Source: Candidatus Kryptonium sp. (GTDB lineage: Bacteria > Bacteroidota > Ignavibacteria > Kryptoniales > Kryptoniaceae). Taken from it: 64,000 nt of DNA. The position numbers were made by a program, and so were the translations under genes. Below, in pieces: positions 47,294-56,674 of this stretch (position 1 is the stretch's first letter; each line of letters starts with the position of its first letter). Under the pieces are notes generated by a model that was not told where the DNA came from, did no database searches, and saw nothing but the letters and a program-made list of their open reading frames with translations. The DNA is taken from NCBI GenBank assembly GCA_025060635.1, contig JANXBN010000001.1, positions 248,001 through 312,000 of the forward strand, given 5' to 3'.

Positions 47294-48370
47294 ATGTTAA
47301 AACTTTTGATCCTTTTTCTGCTATTCGTTCAACTTCTTAATTCTCAATCGTTTAGATTAAGACGCCCGGTCCCAGATCATATCCAGATCAATGGCTCTTA
47401 CCTATACGGTGAACCAAACATCCGTGATCCTCAAAACAGAGCTCACACTGGTGTTGATATTCTTGTAAGATATGATACCGTCTATTCAGCATGTGATGGG
47501 GTGATCTATTTCGTTGCATATAATCCATACGATACCATTGGAGGTTATGAACCAAATGGAGCCGGAAATTATATTTTTATCAAAGGAAGATGGGAGGGAA
47601 GAGATTTATATTTACTTTATGGACATTTGTCAAGACCTTTAAAAAATCAAGGGGATAGTGTTAAAGCAGGGGAACCAGTTGCTATTTCAGGAAATACAGG
47701 TTACTCAACCGGGCCGCATCTTCATTTTGAAATTCGTCTTGGAACTCCAAGGTATGACGCTTACCGAACAAGAAGAAATCCCGAATTGTGGTTTGCGATG
47801 AATGGAACGGGAGCAATTTATGGCAAAATTCCAAATGCTCCTAACTCAACGCGTGTTAACATAAGCCCAGATCCAAAGCCAAGACCACCATATACAACTT
47901 TCAGTTATGCTTTGACTTATAACTTCAACGACCCATATATTGGAAGTGATGATATTTATCAGGAAAATTATGCAATTGGGGAAGTGAAACCTGGAACTTA
48001 CACGATTACAGCTCTTAACGGACTTTACACAAGGACTGTGACAGTAAGAGCTGGACAAGTTGTTAGCGCAGATCCTCCAACTGATGTTGCAGATGATCTT
48101 AAGCCAGGAAAATTTGAACTTTATCAAAATTATCCAAATCCATTTAATTCAAGCACGGTGATAAGATACTATCTTCCTGAAACAAGGCGCGTCGTTTTGA
48201 AAGTTTATGACTTACTTGGGCGAGAGGTTAAAACGCTCGTAGATGAAGAAAAAGGGCCAGGGCTTCACTATGCGGTTTTTGATGCTTATGGTCTTGCAAG
48301 TGGAGTTTATGTTTATACGATCTTTGCTGGTGATTTTGTAGCGTCAAAGTTTATGGTATTTGTCAAATAA
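47294..48370 (+). CDS. Secreted M23 peptidase with type IX secretion sorting domain
   Basis: 358 residues. Signal peptide (1-18), M23/LytM zinc peptidase domain (about 45-165) with ligands HTGVDI and HLHFEIR, a carboxypeptidase-regulatory-like segment (about 185-260) and a C-terminal T9SS type A sorting domain (270-358: YQNYPNPFNSSTVIRYYLPE, VYDLLGREVKTLVDE, GVYVYTIFAG, SKFMVFVK). The enzyme is predicted to cut peptidoglycan cross-links or proteins outside the cell. The sorting domain implies a type IX secretion system in this organism. Confidence 0.93.
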   Translation: MLKLLILFLLFVQLLNSQSFRLRRPVPDHIQINGSYLYGEPNIRDPQNRAHTGVDILVRYDTVYSACDGVIYFVAYNPYDTIGGYEPNGAGNYIFIKGRWEGRDLYLLYGHLSRPLKNQGDSVKAGEPVAISGNTGYSTGPHLHFEIRLGTPRYDAYRTRRNPELWFAMNGTGAIYGKIPNAPNSTRVNISPDPKPRPPYTTFSYALTYNFNDPYIGSDDIYQENYAIGEVKPGTYTITALNGLYTRTVTVRAGQVVSADPPTDVADDLKPGKFELYQNYPNPFNSSTVIRYYLPETRRVVLKVYDLLGREVKTLVDEEKGPGLHYAVFDAYGLASGVYVYTIFAGDFVASKFMVFVK

Positions 48371-48387
48371 AAATTGGGAGAACAAAA

Positions 48388-49269
48388 ATGGAAAAAGTAG
48401 GATTCATTGGGCTTGGAATAATGGGTGAAATGATGGCGAAGCGACTTTTAAACAATGGCTTTGAATTGGTTGTTTATAACAGAACGAAGGATAAAATCTC
48501 AAATCTTGGTTCCTCAAGAGTTATCCCAGCTGAAACACCTGGTGAAGTTGCAAAAAATTGCGAAGTCGTTATATCAATGCTTGCTGATTCAAAAGCTGTT
48601 GAAAGCGTTGTATATGATAAAGACGGAATTTTAAACAGCGTCAGAAGTGGTTTCATCCACATTGATATGAGCACAATTTCTCCTGCAACGACACGCAAGC
48701 TTTACAATGATTATAGAGCTTTCAACGCATATTTCATCCATGCACCTGTGCTCGGTGGGAAAGCTCAAGCGGAAAGCGGAAATCTTTTGATCTTTGCCGG
48801 CGGTGATAAGTTGGCAATAGAAAAATGTAAAGGAATTTTCAATGTTCTTGGGAAAAGAATCTGGGAGTTTGGCTCTGTTGAGGAATCAGCAAGGTTAAAA
48901 CTTGCTATGAATTCAATGATTGCAACAATGATTATGGCGTTGGTGCAAGCGTTCATCGTCGCTGAGAAAGCTGGAATTCCAAAAGAAACTGTCCTTGAGG
49001 TTCTTGAAAATTCCGCGTTAAATTCCCAGATGTATCAAGTCAAGGGAAAGTCAATAATTGATGGAAACTTTCAACCTAGCTTTTATGTCAAACATCTTTT
49101 GAAGGATATAAATTTAGTTCTTGAAACAGCGCAAGAGTTGAAAGTCCCACTTCCAGTTGTTTCTGCGATTCGTGAGATTTACATTGCGGCTCTTTCCAAA
49201 GGATATGAAGATCTTGATTACTCCGCGATTTATAAAGTTATTTCAGAGATGGCTGGTTTAAAAACTTAA
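48388..49269 (+). CDS. 3-hydroxyisobutyrate dehydrogenase-family reductase
   Basis: 293 residues, beta-hydroxyacid dehydrogenase. NAD(P) motif GFIGLGIMGEMMAKRLL at the start, VYNRTKDK (the Arg after Asn favours NADPH, as in GLYR1-type succinic semialdehyde/glyoxylate reductases), substrate loop HAPVLGGKAQAESG and the catalytic Lys in ARLKLAMNSM. The exact substrate cannot be named. Same strand and close spacing with the genes on either side. Confidence 0.9.
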   Translation: MEKVGFIGLGIMGEMMAKRLLNNGFELVVYNRTKDKISNLGSSRVIPAETPGEVAKNCEVVISMLADSKAVESVVYDKDGILNSVRSGFIHIDMSTISPATTRKLYNDYRAFNAYFIHAPVLGGKAQAESGNLLIFAGGDKLAIEKCKGIFNVLGKRIWEFGSVEESARLKLAMNSMIATMIMALVQAFIVAEKAGIPKETVLEVLENSALNSQMYQVKGKSIIDGNFQPSFYVKHLLKDINLVLETAQELKVPLPVVSAIREIYIAALSKGYEDLDYSAIYKVISEMAGLKT

Positions 49270-49282
49270 ACTTATTTCTTTG

Positions 49283-50317
49283 ATGAAGAATGCAATTTTA
49301 ACACTTTTAATTTTGCTTTTCTCATCTTGTGCAACATTAAGACCACCTTTTGAGCCTCAACCGAAAATAGTGATAGCTTGGGTTGTAAAATTTGACACTA
49401 CAAGTTTTCTCTCGCTTCAGCGAAACTCTGCTTTGATCTCCATTGCTTCGCCGACATGGTTTAGTATTGATAGCGCAGGAAACATAATCGCTGATGTTGA
49501 TTCAAATCTTTTAAACTTTGCACTTCAAAATGATATACCACTTATGCCACTTGTCGTAAATCAAAGGTTTCGTGTTGATGTTGCGGAAGCTTTGCTTTCC
49601 GAACCAGAAACAAGGGAAAGGGTAGCTGATTCAATTTTAAAAATTGTTCTTAATGGCAATTTCATTGGAATAAATCTTGATTTTGAAGGACCATTTGTGA
49701 ATGTGCGTGACGGATATACCAAGTTCGTTGAGCTCGTTTGTGCGAAGCTTCATAATTACGGTAGAATAGTAAGCGTTGATGTTGTTTCAAAGACAGAAGA
49801 AAAGTTCATTGGTTGGGCTGGTGTTTATGATTACGCTGAACTTGGCGAAGTTGTAGATTATTTTGTTATAATGGGATATGATTATAGGGGACGACTTGAT
49901 CCGCCAGGGCCAATTGCGCCAAAGTGGTGGGTTGAAGAAACGATAAAATTTGCAATCTCACAGGGAATAAAACCACAAAAGATCGTGCTTGGAGTACCAT
50001 TTTATGGAAGATGGTGGAAAGGGAATGAACAAGGGCGTGGAATTTATTATCCCGAACTTGTAAGAGTGATTGAGAAATACAATCTGAAGAAAAAATGGGA
50101 CAGGAAAGCTGAATCGCCATACTTTAAGTTCAAAGATGAAAATGGGGTTGAAAATGTGATTTATTTTGAGGACGAAAAAAGTTTATCTAAAAAAATAGAT
50201 CTTGTGCTAAAATACAATCTTGCTGGGATCGCCATATGGCGACTTGACGGTGAACCAGCTGAGTTTTGGAAAGTTATTGAATCAAAACTTAAACCTAAAG
50301 GATTTTTGGCAAACTAA
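49283..50317 (+). CDS. Lipoprotein with glycoside hydrolase family 18-like domain
   Basis: 344 residues from the ATG; a TTG one codon earlier is possible. Type II signal peptide with lipobox LLFSSC (Cys about residue 17). The body is a TIM barrel of the YaaH/SleL GH18 class: GINLDFEGPF carries the catalytic DxE pair, then FVIMGYDYRG, VLGVPFYGRWW and AIWRLDGEPAEFW. The first Asp of the DxxDxDxE motif is replaced by Gly/Ile/Asn residues but the key D and E remain. Likely acts on N-acetylglucosamine polymers such as peptidoglycan in the periplasm. Confidence 0.87.
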   Translation: MKNAILTLLILLFSSCATLRPPFEPQPKIVIAWVVKFDTTSFLSLQRNSALISIASPTWFSIDSAGNIIADVDSNLLNFALQNDIPLMPLVVNQRFRVDVAEALLSEPETRERVADSILKIVLNGNFIGINLDFEGPFVNVRDGYTKFVELVCAKLHNYGRIVSVDVVSKTEEKFIGWAGVYDYAELGEVVDYFVIMGYDYRGRLDPPGPIAPKWWVEETIKFAISQGIKPQKIVLGVPFYGRWWKGNEQGRGIYYPELVRVIEKYNLKKKWDRKAESPYFKFKDENGVENVIYFEDEKSLSKKIDLVLKYNLAGIAIWRLDGEPAEFWKVIESKLKPKGFLAN

Positions 50318-50330
50318 AAGGAAAAATGTT

Positions 50331-50350
50331 TGATCGCTTTTTAGCGATCA
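50331..50350. repeat. Perfect hairpin TGATCGCT-TTTT-AGCGATCA
   Basis: Eight perfect pairs around a 4-base loop, 13 bases after the GH18-like gene. No T-tract follows on the plus strand, so a terminator role is possible but not typical. Confidence 0.5.
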
Positions 50351-50493
50351 CAAAAAGAAAGCAATTTTATAACTACAGACAAAATAATTTTTGACAAAAA
50401 CAGCAAGAAATGCTTCTGTGAAGCCATAATCTTGAATTCGTTCTTTGCACTAATTGGCAATTAAAATTTTCAAAAACAATGGAGGTTAAAACA

Positions 50494-52506
50494 ATGCGAA
50501 GAGGTATATTTGCAATCCAGATCGTTTTAATTTTGGTTGTTTTCGGTTTTATCTTTTCGCAAGATAGATGGACTCCAGATGTTATGATAAAGTTCAAACG
50601 CGTTGGTGAAACTGCTATCTCTCCGGATGGAAAGCTTGTCGCTTACACTGTTTCGGTCCCGTTGATGGAAGGGGAAAAGTCGGAATATCTTACTCATATT
50701 TGGGTCGTTTCATCGGATGGTAAGATGAATTATCAATTTACATTTGGTGAAAAATCTTGCACAAATCCATCTTTTTCTCCGGATGGGAAATATCTTGCTT
50801 TTATCTCGGCGCGGGGAAAAGATGGTAAAAATCAGATATGGGTTTTAAGATTAACAGGTGGAGAAGCTGAACAAATAACTAATTCAAAGTCGGGAGTTAT
50901 ATCTTACAGATGGGCACCTGATTCAAGATCTATTGCTTTCACAAGTGCTGATCCTGAAACGGAAGAAGAAATTAAAGCGAAAAAGGAAAAACTTGATGCG
51001 ATAGTTGTTGATAAAAATTATAAATATGCGCATCTTTACATCGTCAAACTTGAAAAGGACAAAAAAGGTGAATATCCTGTTAAGCGTTTAACTTCGGGGG
51101 AGTTCCACATAACTTCGTTTGATTGGTCACCGGATGGAAAATTTATCGTTTTCTCGCATCAGATAAATCCAAGCCCAGATGTCTGGACAACTTCCGATAT
51201 TTCAATTATTCCAGCCGATAGCGGTGAAGTAAAGGCATTGATAAAATGGAAAGGTTCTGATGCAAATCCGAGATTTTCACCTGATGGCAAGTGGATTGCT
51301 TTTGAATCCGACGGTGGAATGATAAAGTGGGCTGGGTTAAGACATGTTTATGTTTTTTCTCTATCTGGTGGGGAAGCTAAAAAATTAGCTCCAACACCTG
51401 ATGAAAATTGTAGAATAATTTCATGGTCAAAAGATGGGAAAGAAATCTATGTCAGCGAAGCCTATAGGACAACTATGCGTGTTTATGCTTTACCTATTGA
51501 TGGTGGAAAGCCAAGGGCTTTAACTCCAGATAATGGTAATTATACAAATGTTTCATTTAGTTTAGATGGTTCAACGATGGCGTTTGTTTATCAAAATTCT
51601 GAAACTGCGCCTGATGTTTATATAACAAGTTTGAAGAAATTTGAACCGAGAAGGTTGACAGATGTCAACTCTGATTTCCCCAGACTTCCGATGGGTAAAA
51701 CGGAAATTTTGACTTGGAAATCAAAAGATGGAAAGTATGAAATTGAAGGACTTGTCACTTATCCAGTAAATTATGAAAAGGGAAGAAGGTATCCTCTTGT
51801 CCTTCTCATCCACGGTGGTCCAGCTAGTGTTTTCACACAGAACTACACAGCGGCAAGTGCCATTTATCCAATTCAAGCTTTCGCACAAGAAGGCTATGTT
51901 ATACTAAGACCTAATCCAAGGGGTAGCACTGGATACGGCAAGGAATTTAGATTTGCAAATTATAATGACTGGGGATTTGGTGATTATGATGATTTAATGG
52001 CTGGGGTTGATAAGTTAATTGATATGGGAGTTGTTCATCCAGAAAGCTTATGTGTTGCTGGATGGAGTTATGGTGGTTATATGACATCTTTCATAGTAAC
52101 GAAAACAAAAAGATTTAAAGCAGCAAGCGTTGGTGCTGGTGTGACAAATTTGGTAAGCTTCACAGGAACGGCTGATATTCCGAGCTTTTTGCCGGATTAC
52201 TTCTCTGGTGAGTTTTGGGATCGCCTTGATGTTTATATCAGACATTCGGCTATCTTTAATGTTAAAGGCGTAACAACTCCGACTCAAATAATTCATGGTG
52301 AGGCGGATGTAAGAGTCCCTGTATCGCAAGGTAAAGAGTTTTACAATGCTTTAAAGCGTCAGGGTTGTCCAACGGAAATGATAATCTATCCGCGAACTCC
52401 GCATGGTGTTCAAGAGCCGAAATTTATTGTTGACATTGGCAAAAGGATAATCGCTTGGTTTAACCGACATATCGGTCGTGATTCAAAATTAACAGAAGTG
52501 AAATAA
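50494..52506 (+). CDS. S9 family prolyl oligopeptidase-type peptidase
   Basis: 670 residues. Signal peptide (about 1-24), seven-bladed beta propeller made of WD40-like/TolB repeats (FSPDGKYLAFIS, WSPDGKFIVFSH, FSPDGKWIAFES) and an alpha/beta hydrolase domain (about 420-670) with Ser525 in GWSYGGY, Asp605 in GEADVRVP and His637 in TPHGVQ. Matches secreted acylaminoacyl/dipeptidyl peptidases. GGAGG 8 bases ahead selects this ATG; an ATG five codons upstream overlaps that ribosome site. Confidence 0.94.
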   Translation: MRRGIFAIQIVLILVVFGFIFSQDRWTPDVMIKFKRVGETAISPDGKLVAYTVSVPLMEGEKSEYLTHIWVVSSDGKMNYQFTFGEKSCTNPSFSPDGKYLAFISARGKDGKNQIWVLRLTGGEAEQITNSKSGVISYRWAPDSRSIAFTSADPETEEEIKAKKEKLDAIVVDKNYKYAHLYIVKLEKDKKGEYPVKRLTSGEFHITSFDWSPDGKFIVFSHQINPSPDVWTTSDISIIPADSGEVKALIKWKGSDANPRFSPDGKWIAFESDGGMIKWAGLRHVYVFSLSGGEAKKLAPTPDENCRIISWSKDGKEIYVSEAYRTTMRVYALPIDGGKPRALTPDNGNYTNVSFSLDGSTMAFVYQNSETAPDVYITSLKKFEPRRLTDVNSDFPRLPMGKTEILTWKSKDGKYEIEGLVTYPVNYEKGRRYPLVLLIHGGPASVFTQNYTAASAIYPIQAFAQEGYVILRPNPRGSTGYGKEFRFANYNDWGFGDYDDLMAGVDKLIDMGVVHPESLCVAGWSYGGYMTSFIVTKTKRFKAASVGAGVTNLVSFTGTADIPSFLPDYFSGEFWDRLDVYIRHSAIFNVKGVTTPTQIIHGEADVRVPVSQGKEFYNALKRQGCPTEMIIYPRTPHGVQEPKFIVDIGKRIIAWFNRHIGRDSKLTEVK

Positions 52507-52539
52507 GACATTAACTTTAAAACAAAACCTAACTCAAAA

Positions 52540-53865
52540 ATGAAAAAAATAACACTAATTCTGATGCTTTTGCTTTCAAATCTTTTGTTTTCGCAAGGTA
52601 AGATCTTCCCGTTCAAAATCAACAAGGTCGTGCTTGAAAATGGTTTAACCGTCTTATCCGTTCCATTTGATTCACCTGGGATAATAGCTTATTATACCGT
52701 CGTAAGAGCAGGGTCAAGAAATGAAGTTGAACCTGGGAAAACCGGATTTGCACATTTCTTTGAACATATGATGTTTCGTGGGACTGAGAAGTATCCAGAA
52801 CAGGTTTACAACGATATTTTAAAACGGCTCGGGGCGGATTTTAATGCATTTACCAGTGCTGATTGGACTGCATATCATATTGTGGCAAGTAGCGATGCTC
52901 TTGAGACAATAATTGATATTGAATCAGATCGTTTTATGAATTTAAAGTATACCGAAGAACAATTTAAAACCGAGGCAGGTGCAATTCTTGGTGAGTACAA
53001 CAAAAGCGCGTCAAGCCCGTTTCTTGCGCTTTATGAAAAACTTCAAGATCTTGCCTTCACAACTCATACTTACAAACATACAACGATAGGATTTTTAAAA
53101 GATATACTTGATATGCCAAATCAGTATGATTATAGCTTGCAATTTTTTGATCGCTATTATCGTCCTGAAAATTGTGCAATTGTTGTGGTTGGAGATTTTG
53201 ATCAGAAAAAATTGATTGATCTTATAAAGAAATATTACGGCAAATGGAAGAGAGGAAACTTTAAACCAGAGATCCCTGTTGAACCACCGCAGACAGAGGA
53301 AAAGGTGGGGCACATCGCTTGGAAAGGTAAAACATTGCCTTACCTTATGATCGGTTATCGTATACCAGAGTTCTCAACTAAAAATGTTGATCGCGCAGCT
53401 ATTGATTTCGTTTCCGAACTTCTCTTCTCAAGGACAGCACCACTTTATCAAAAGCTCGTAATTGAAAAACAGTGGGTTGATTTTATTCAAGGTGATGCAC
53501 CAGATAGAAGGGATCCGTTTTTGTTTATTATCATGACGAGAATTAAAAGAGAAGATTTGATTGACTCAGTAAAGAGCGAAATTTTCAAAGCGATTGAAGA
53601 GCTGAAAGTAAAACCTGTTTCAAAAGAGCGACTTGAACAGGTTAAGTCGTATATGAGATATTCCTTTGCGATGTCTTTGGATAATCCAAACAGCGTCGCT
53701 TACATAGTTGGAAATTATTTTCAATTAACCGGGGATCCTGAATCAGTAAACGAGCTCTATTCACTTTATGAAAAGGTCACACCGCAGGACATAATGAGGG
53801 CAGTCCAAAAATACTTTACCAAGGAAAATAGAACAATCGTAACATTAACGGAGGAGAAAAAATGA
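52540..53865 (+). CDS. M16 family zinc peptidase, catalytic member
   Basis: 441 residues with signal peptide (1-19). The inverted zinc motif HFFEHMMF near residue 75 with the downstream glutamate in EAGAILGEYNK marks an active M16 peptidase, as in PqqL/pitrilysin-like periplasmic enzymes. It overlaps the next M16 gene by 4 bases, and the pair probably forms a heterodimer. Confidence 0.94.
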   Translation: MKKITLILMLLLSNLLFSQGKIFPFKINKVVLENGLTVLSVPFDSPGIIAYYTVVRAGSRNEVEPGKTGFAHFFEHMMFRGTEKYPEQVYNDILKRLGADFNAFTSADWTAYHIVASSDALETIIDIESDRFMNLKYTEEQFKTEAGAILGEYNKSASSPFLALYEKLQDLAFTTHTYKHTTIGFLKDILDMPNQYDYSLQFFDRYYRPENCAIVVVGDFDQKKLIDLIKKYYGKWKRGNFKPEIPVEPPQTEEKVGHIAWKGKTLPYLMIGYRIPEFSTKNVDRAAIDFVSELLFSRTAPLYQKLVIEKQWVDFIQGDAPDRRDPFLFIIMTRIKREDLIDSVKSEIFKAIEELKVKPVSKERLEQVKSYMRYSFAMSLDNPNSVAYIVGNYFQLTGDPESVNELYSLYEKVTPQDIMRAVQKYFTKENRTIVTLTEEKK

Positions 53866-55355
53866 GAACACAAAAATTAATTTTCCTAATGATGATAACC
53901 TCAATTCTCGCATTTGCAAGAAATTCGGAAATAAGAGTTAAAGAACTTTACAGTCCGAATTATCCGATCGTGACATTTAGGGTTATGATTGAAACCGGAT
54001 CTATGAATGATCCAAAGGGTAAAGAGGGGCTGAATGCGTTGACGATTTTAATGCTTGCGCAGGGTGGAACAAAAGAATTGACATATAAAGAGATCCAAGA
54101 GAGACTTTATCCCTTGGCAGCAAGGATCAATTATCAATTTGATAAAGAAGTCAGCGTCATAATTGGCGAGGTTCATAGAGATCATGTTGATAAGTTTTAC
54201 AAAATTTTTTCGGATTTGATTTTGAATCCAAGATTTGATGAACAAGATTTCAAAAGGAACAAAGATTTACTTTTGAATTACATTCGTGCGACGATAAGAA
54301 GCGGAAATGACGAGGAGTTGGGGAAGCAGGCGCTCGTGTGGTTTATATATGAAAATCATCCGTATCATTCGCCAGAATTTGGAACCGTGCAAGGACTGAG
54401 TAATATCACGCTTGAAGATGTTAAGAATTTTTACAAAAAGTATTTCACACAGGGCAATATAGTTTTTGGAATTGCCGGTAGTTATCCCAAAAGCTTGGTA
54501 GGAAAGATAAAGAAAGATTTCGCTAAGCTTCCAAAAGGCAAACCTGAATCTGTTCAACTTCCAGAACCAGAGAAAGTTAATGGGCTTGAATTTTTATTAA
54601 TTGAAAAAGAGACAAGATCAACAGCAATTTCGTTCGGTTTTCCAATCGCGATCAATCGTTCACATAAAGATTTCTATGCTTTGATGGTTGCTAATTCATA
54701 TTTTGGTGAACATAGAACTTTCAATGGTATTTTAATGCAAAAGATAAGAGGTCAGCGTGGGTTAAATTATGGAAATTACTCATATATTGAACATTTTGTT
54801 CAGGATGGCGGTTCAACTTTCCCTGTGCCGAACATACCGAGGCGACAGCAGTATTTCAGCGTCTGGATAAGACCAGTTGAGAATAAAAACAGACACTTTG
54901 TCTTAAGACAAGCAATAAGAGAGCTTGAAATTCTTGTGAAAAATGGGTTAAGCAAGGAAGATTTTGAATCAACAAGGGAATTTTTGCTTAATTACTCAAA
55001 GCTCTGGGTTCAAACTCTTAACCGACGCCTCGGGTATATGATGGACTCTGATTGGTATGGGATTGAATATTTTATTGACAAAGTTCAGAAAGAGCTACGA
55101 AATTTAACTGTTGAAGATGTTAATAATGCGATAAAGAAATATCTTAACTTTGAAAACATAAAGATAGTCGCCGTTACGAAAGATGCGCAATCTTATATGC
55201 AGGATTTGATTTCAAATAAGCCAAGCCCGATAACCTATGTAAGCCCTGTTTCGCAGTCAATTCTTGACGAAGATAAGATAATTCAAGAATATAAACTTAA
55301 TGCGAGAGCGGAAAACTTCAAGATAATTCCTGTTGATGAAGTTTTTGAAAAATAA
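53862..55355 (+). CDS. M16 family peptidase-like protein, non-catalytic partner
   Basis: 497 residues with signal peptide (1-19). M16 fold is recognised from the gating motif region (GLNALTILMLAQGGTKEL at the place where HxxEH should lie) and the C-terminal half (RGQRGLNYGNYSYIEHF). The HxxEH zinc motif is absent. Paired active/inactive M16 subunits are the rule in mitochondrial processing peptidase and many bacterial operons, so this is the structural partner of the preceding enzyme. Confidence 0.92.
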   Translation: MRTQKLIFLMMITSILAFARNSEIRVKELYSPNYPIVTFRVMIETGSMNDPKGKEGLNALTILMLAQGGTKELTYKEIQERLYPLAARINYQFDKEVSVIIGEVHRDHVDKFYKIFSDLILNPRFDEQDFKRNKDLLLNYIRATIRSGNDEELGKQALVWFIYENHPYHSPEFGTVQGLSNITLEDVKNFYKKYFTQGNIVFGIAGSYPKSLVGKIKKDFAKLPKGKPESVQLPEPEKVNGLEFLLIEKETRSTAISFGFPIAINRSHKDFYALMVANSYFGEHRTFNGILMQKIRGQRGLNYGNYSYIEHFVQDGGSTFPVPNIPRRQQYFSVWIRPVENKNRHFVLRQAIRELEILVKNGLSKEDFESTREFLLNYSKLWVQTLNRRLGYMMDSDWYGIEYFIDKVQKELRNLTVEDVNNAIKKYLNFENIKIVAVTKDAQSYMQDLISNKPSPITYVSPVSQSILDEDKIIQEYKLNARAENFKIIPVDEVFEK

Positions 55356-55362
55356 ATTTTCT

Positions 55363-55382
55363 GGGCGGGTTTTATCCCGCCC
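55363..55382. repeat. GC-rich hairpin GGGCGGG-TTTTAT-CCCGCCC
   Basis: Seven perfect G-C pairs with a 6-base loop between the M16 stop and the radical SAM ATG (9 bases later). No T-tract follows on the plus strand. In AT-rich surroundings it stands out and could impede ribosome access to the next gene. Confidence 0.6.
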
Positions 55383-55391
55383 GTCAGAGAA

Positions 55392-56450
55392 ATGAACCTT
55401 TGCGGTGTCTGTAGAGGAAGAAAACTTGTTGCGAAAGCAATTGGCGCTTGTGTTGATTGCATCCGTCAAAATAAAAAAGGCGTGATAGATAAAATTCTTG
55501 AATTTCATAGGATCACGAGGGAAGAATTTGAACTTCCGAGTAGTGTGCCTAATTCAAAAGAAGGGATAAAGTGTAAAATTTGCGCCAATGAGTGTGTTAT
55601 ACCAGAAGGGGAAAGGGGATATTGTGGTTTAAGAGCAAATTTTAATGGAAAAATTTCACATCTTGCAGGTACATCCGAAAGTGGACTGCTTGATTGGTAT
55701 TTTGATCCTTTGCCGACTAATTGCGTTGCTGAATGGGTTTGTGAAGGTTCAAACCAAGTTGGTAAGAAAAATCTTGCAGTGTTTTATCGTAGTTGCAGTT
55801 TTAATTGTCTGTTTTGTCAAAATTGGCACTTTAGAGAAACGAACATAAAAAGGGCGAGGAAAATTTCATCTGAAGAGCTTGCAAGTATAGTTGATGAGAA
55901 AACTTTTTGCGTCTGTTATTTCGGTGGTGATCCATCAACGCAAATAGTTCACGCGATCCAAACCTCAAAAATAATCCTCAGGAAAAGAAAAGATGTAAGG
56001 ATTTGCTGGGAAACGAACGGAAATATGAATAGAAAATTTCTGGAGATGGCCGTTAAACTTTCCCTTGAATCTGGAGGATGTATAAAATTTGATTTGAAAG
56101 CATATGATGAAAATCTTAACATCGCTTTATGTGCTGTGAGCAATCGTAAGGTATTTGAAAATTTTGAGTTTGCTTGTCGTTTTATAGATCAGCGTCCCGA
56201 ACCACCGCTTGTTGTCGCAAGCACGCTCATAGTACCTGGTTATATAAACGCTGATGAAGTTTACAAGATAGCGAGGTTCATAAGTCAAATTGATGAAAAC
56301 ATTCCTTATTCACTTCTTGCCTTTTATCCGCAGTTTTATCTCTATGACCTTCCGATAACATCAAAAGAGTTGATGAGAGAATGTGTTGAATCTGCGATAT
56401 CCGCAGGTTTAAAGAGAGTTCATGTGGGGAATATACATTTGTTAAATTAA
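55392..56450 (+). CDS. Radical SAM protein, AmmeMemoRadiSam/PflA-activase-like
   Basis: 352 residues. Radical SAM 4Fe-4S motif CSFNCLFCQNW near residue 135, then CYFGGDPSTQ and WETNGNMN in the usual positions of COG1180 proteins. Two Cys-rich blocks precede: CGVC...CVDC at the N-terminus (rubredoxin-like) and CKICANECVIPEGERGYCGL, the second typical of AmmeMemoRadiSam-system enzymes. The AMMECR1 and Memo partner genes are not next to it here. Known relatives activate glycyl-radical enzymes or have unknown targets; the substrate is open. Confidence 0.85.
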   Translation: MNLCGVCRGRKLVAKAIGACVDCIRQNKKGVIDKILEFHRITREEFELPSSVPNSKEGIKCKICANECVIPEGERGYCGLRANFNGKISHLAGTSESGLLDWYFDPLPTNCVAEWVCEGSNQVGKKNLAVFYRSCSFNCLFCQNWHFRETNIKRARKISSEELASIVDEKTFCVCYFGGDPSTQIVHAIQTSKIILRKRKDVRICWETNGNMNRKFLEMAVKLSLESGGCIKFDLKAYDENLNIALCAVSNRKVFENFEFACRFIDQRPEPPLVVASTLIVPGYINADEVYKIARFISQIDENIPYSLLAFYPQFYLYDLPITSKELMRECVESAISAGLKRVHVGNIHLLN

Positions 56451-56454
56451 AAAG

Positions 56455-56529
56455 TGCCCCTGGCAGGATTCGAACCTGCGACACGCGGTTTAGGAAACCG
56501 CTGCTCTATCCATGCTGAGCTACAGGGGC
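56455..56529 (-). tRNA. tRNA-Arg (anticodon CCT)
   Basis: Minus strand: acceptor GCCCCTG/CAGGGGC, D arm GCTCAGCATGGATAGAGC, anticodon stem GCGGT/ACCGC with loop TTCCTAA, T arm GCAGGTTCGAATCCTGC, discriminator A, CCA not encoded. Reads AGG, a common Arg codon in this window. Tail-to-tail with the radical SAM gene. Confidence 0.95.
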
Positions 56530-56543
56530 AGGTAGGATCGTTA

Positions 56544-56574
56544 TAAAATTAAAAAAGTTGCAGTAAAAAATCAA
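56544..56574 (-). promoter_or_regulatory. tRNA-Arg promoter (weak match)
   Basis: Minus strand TTG (56572-56574), 20 bases, TAATTTTA (56544-56551), ending 14 bases before the tRNA. Spacing agrees with the other tRNA promoters; the -10 is poorer. Confidence 0.4.
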
Positions 56575-56674
56575 TACTTGAAAGTTCAGTAAGCGAAAGT
56601 TTTTTTTAAGCGGAAAAATCTTTAATTTTTAGTAAGCGCTTTAAAGTGATCAAATCAAAAAATTTTTAATTTCA

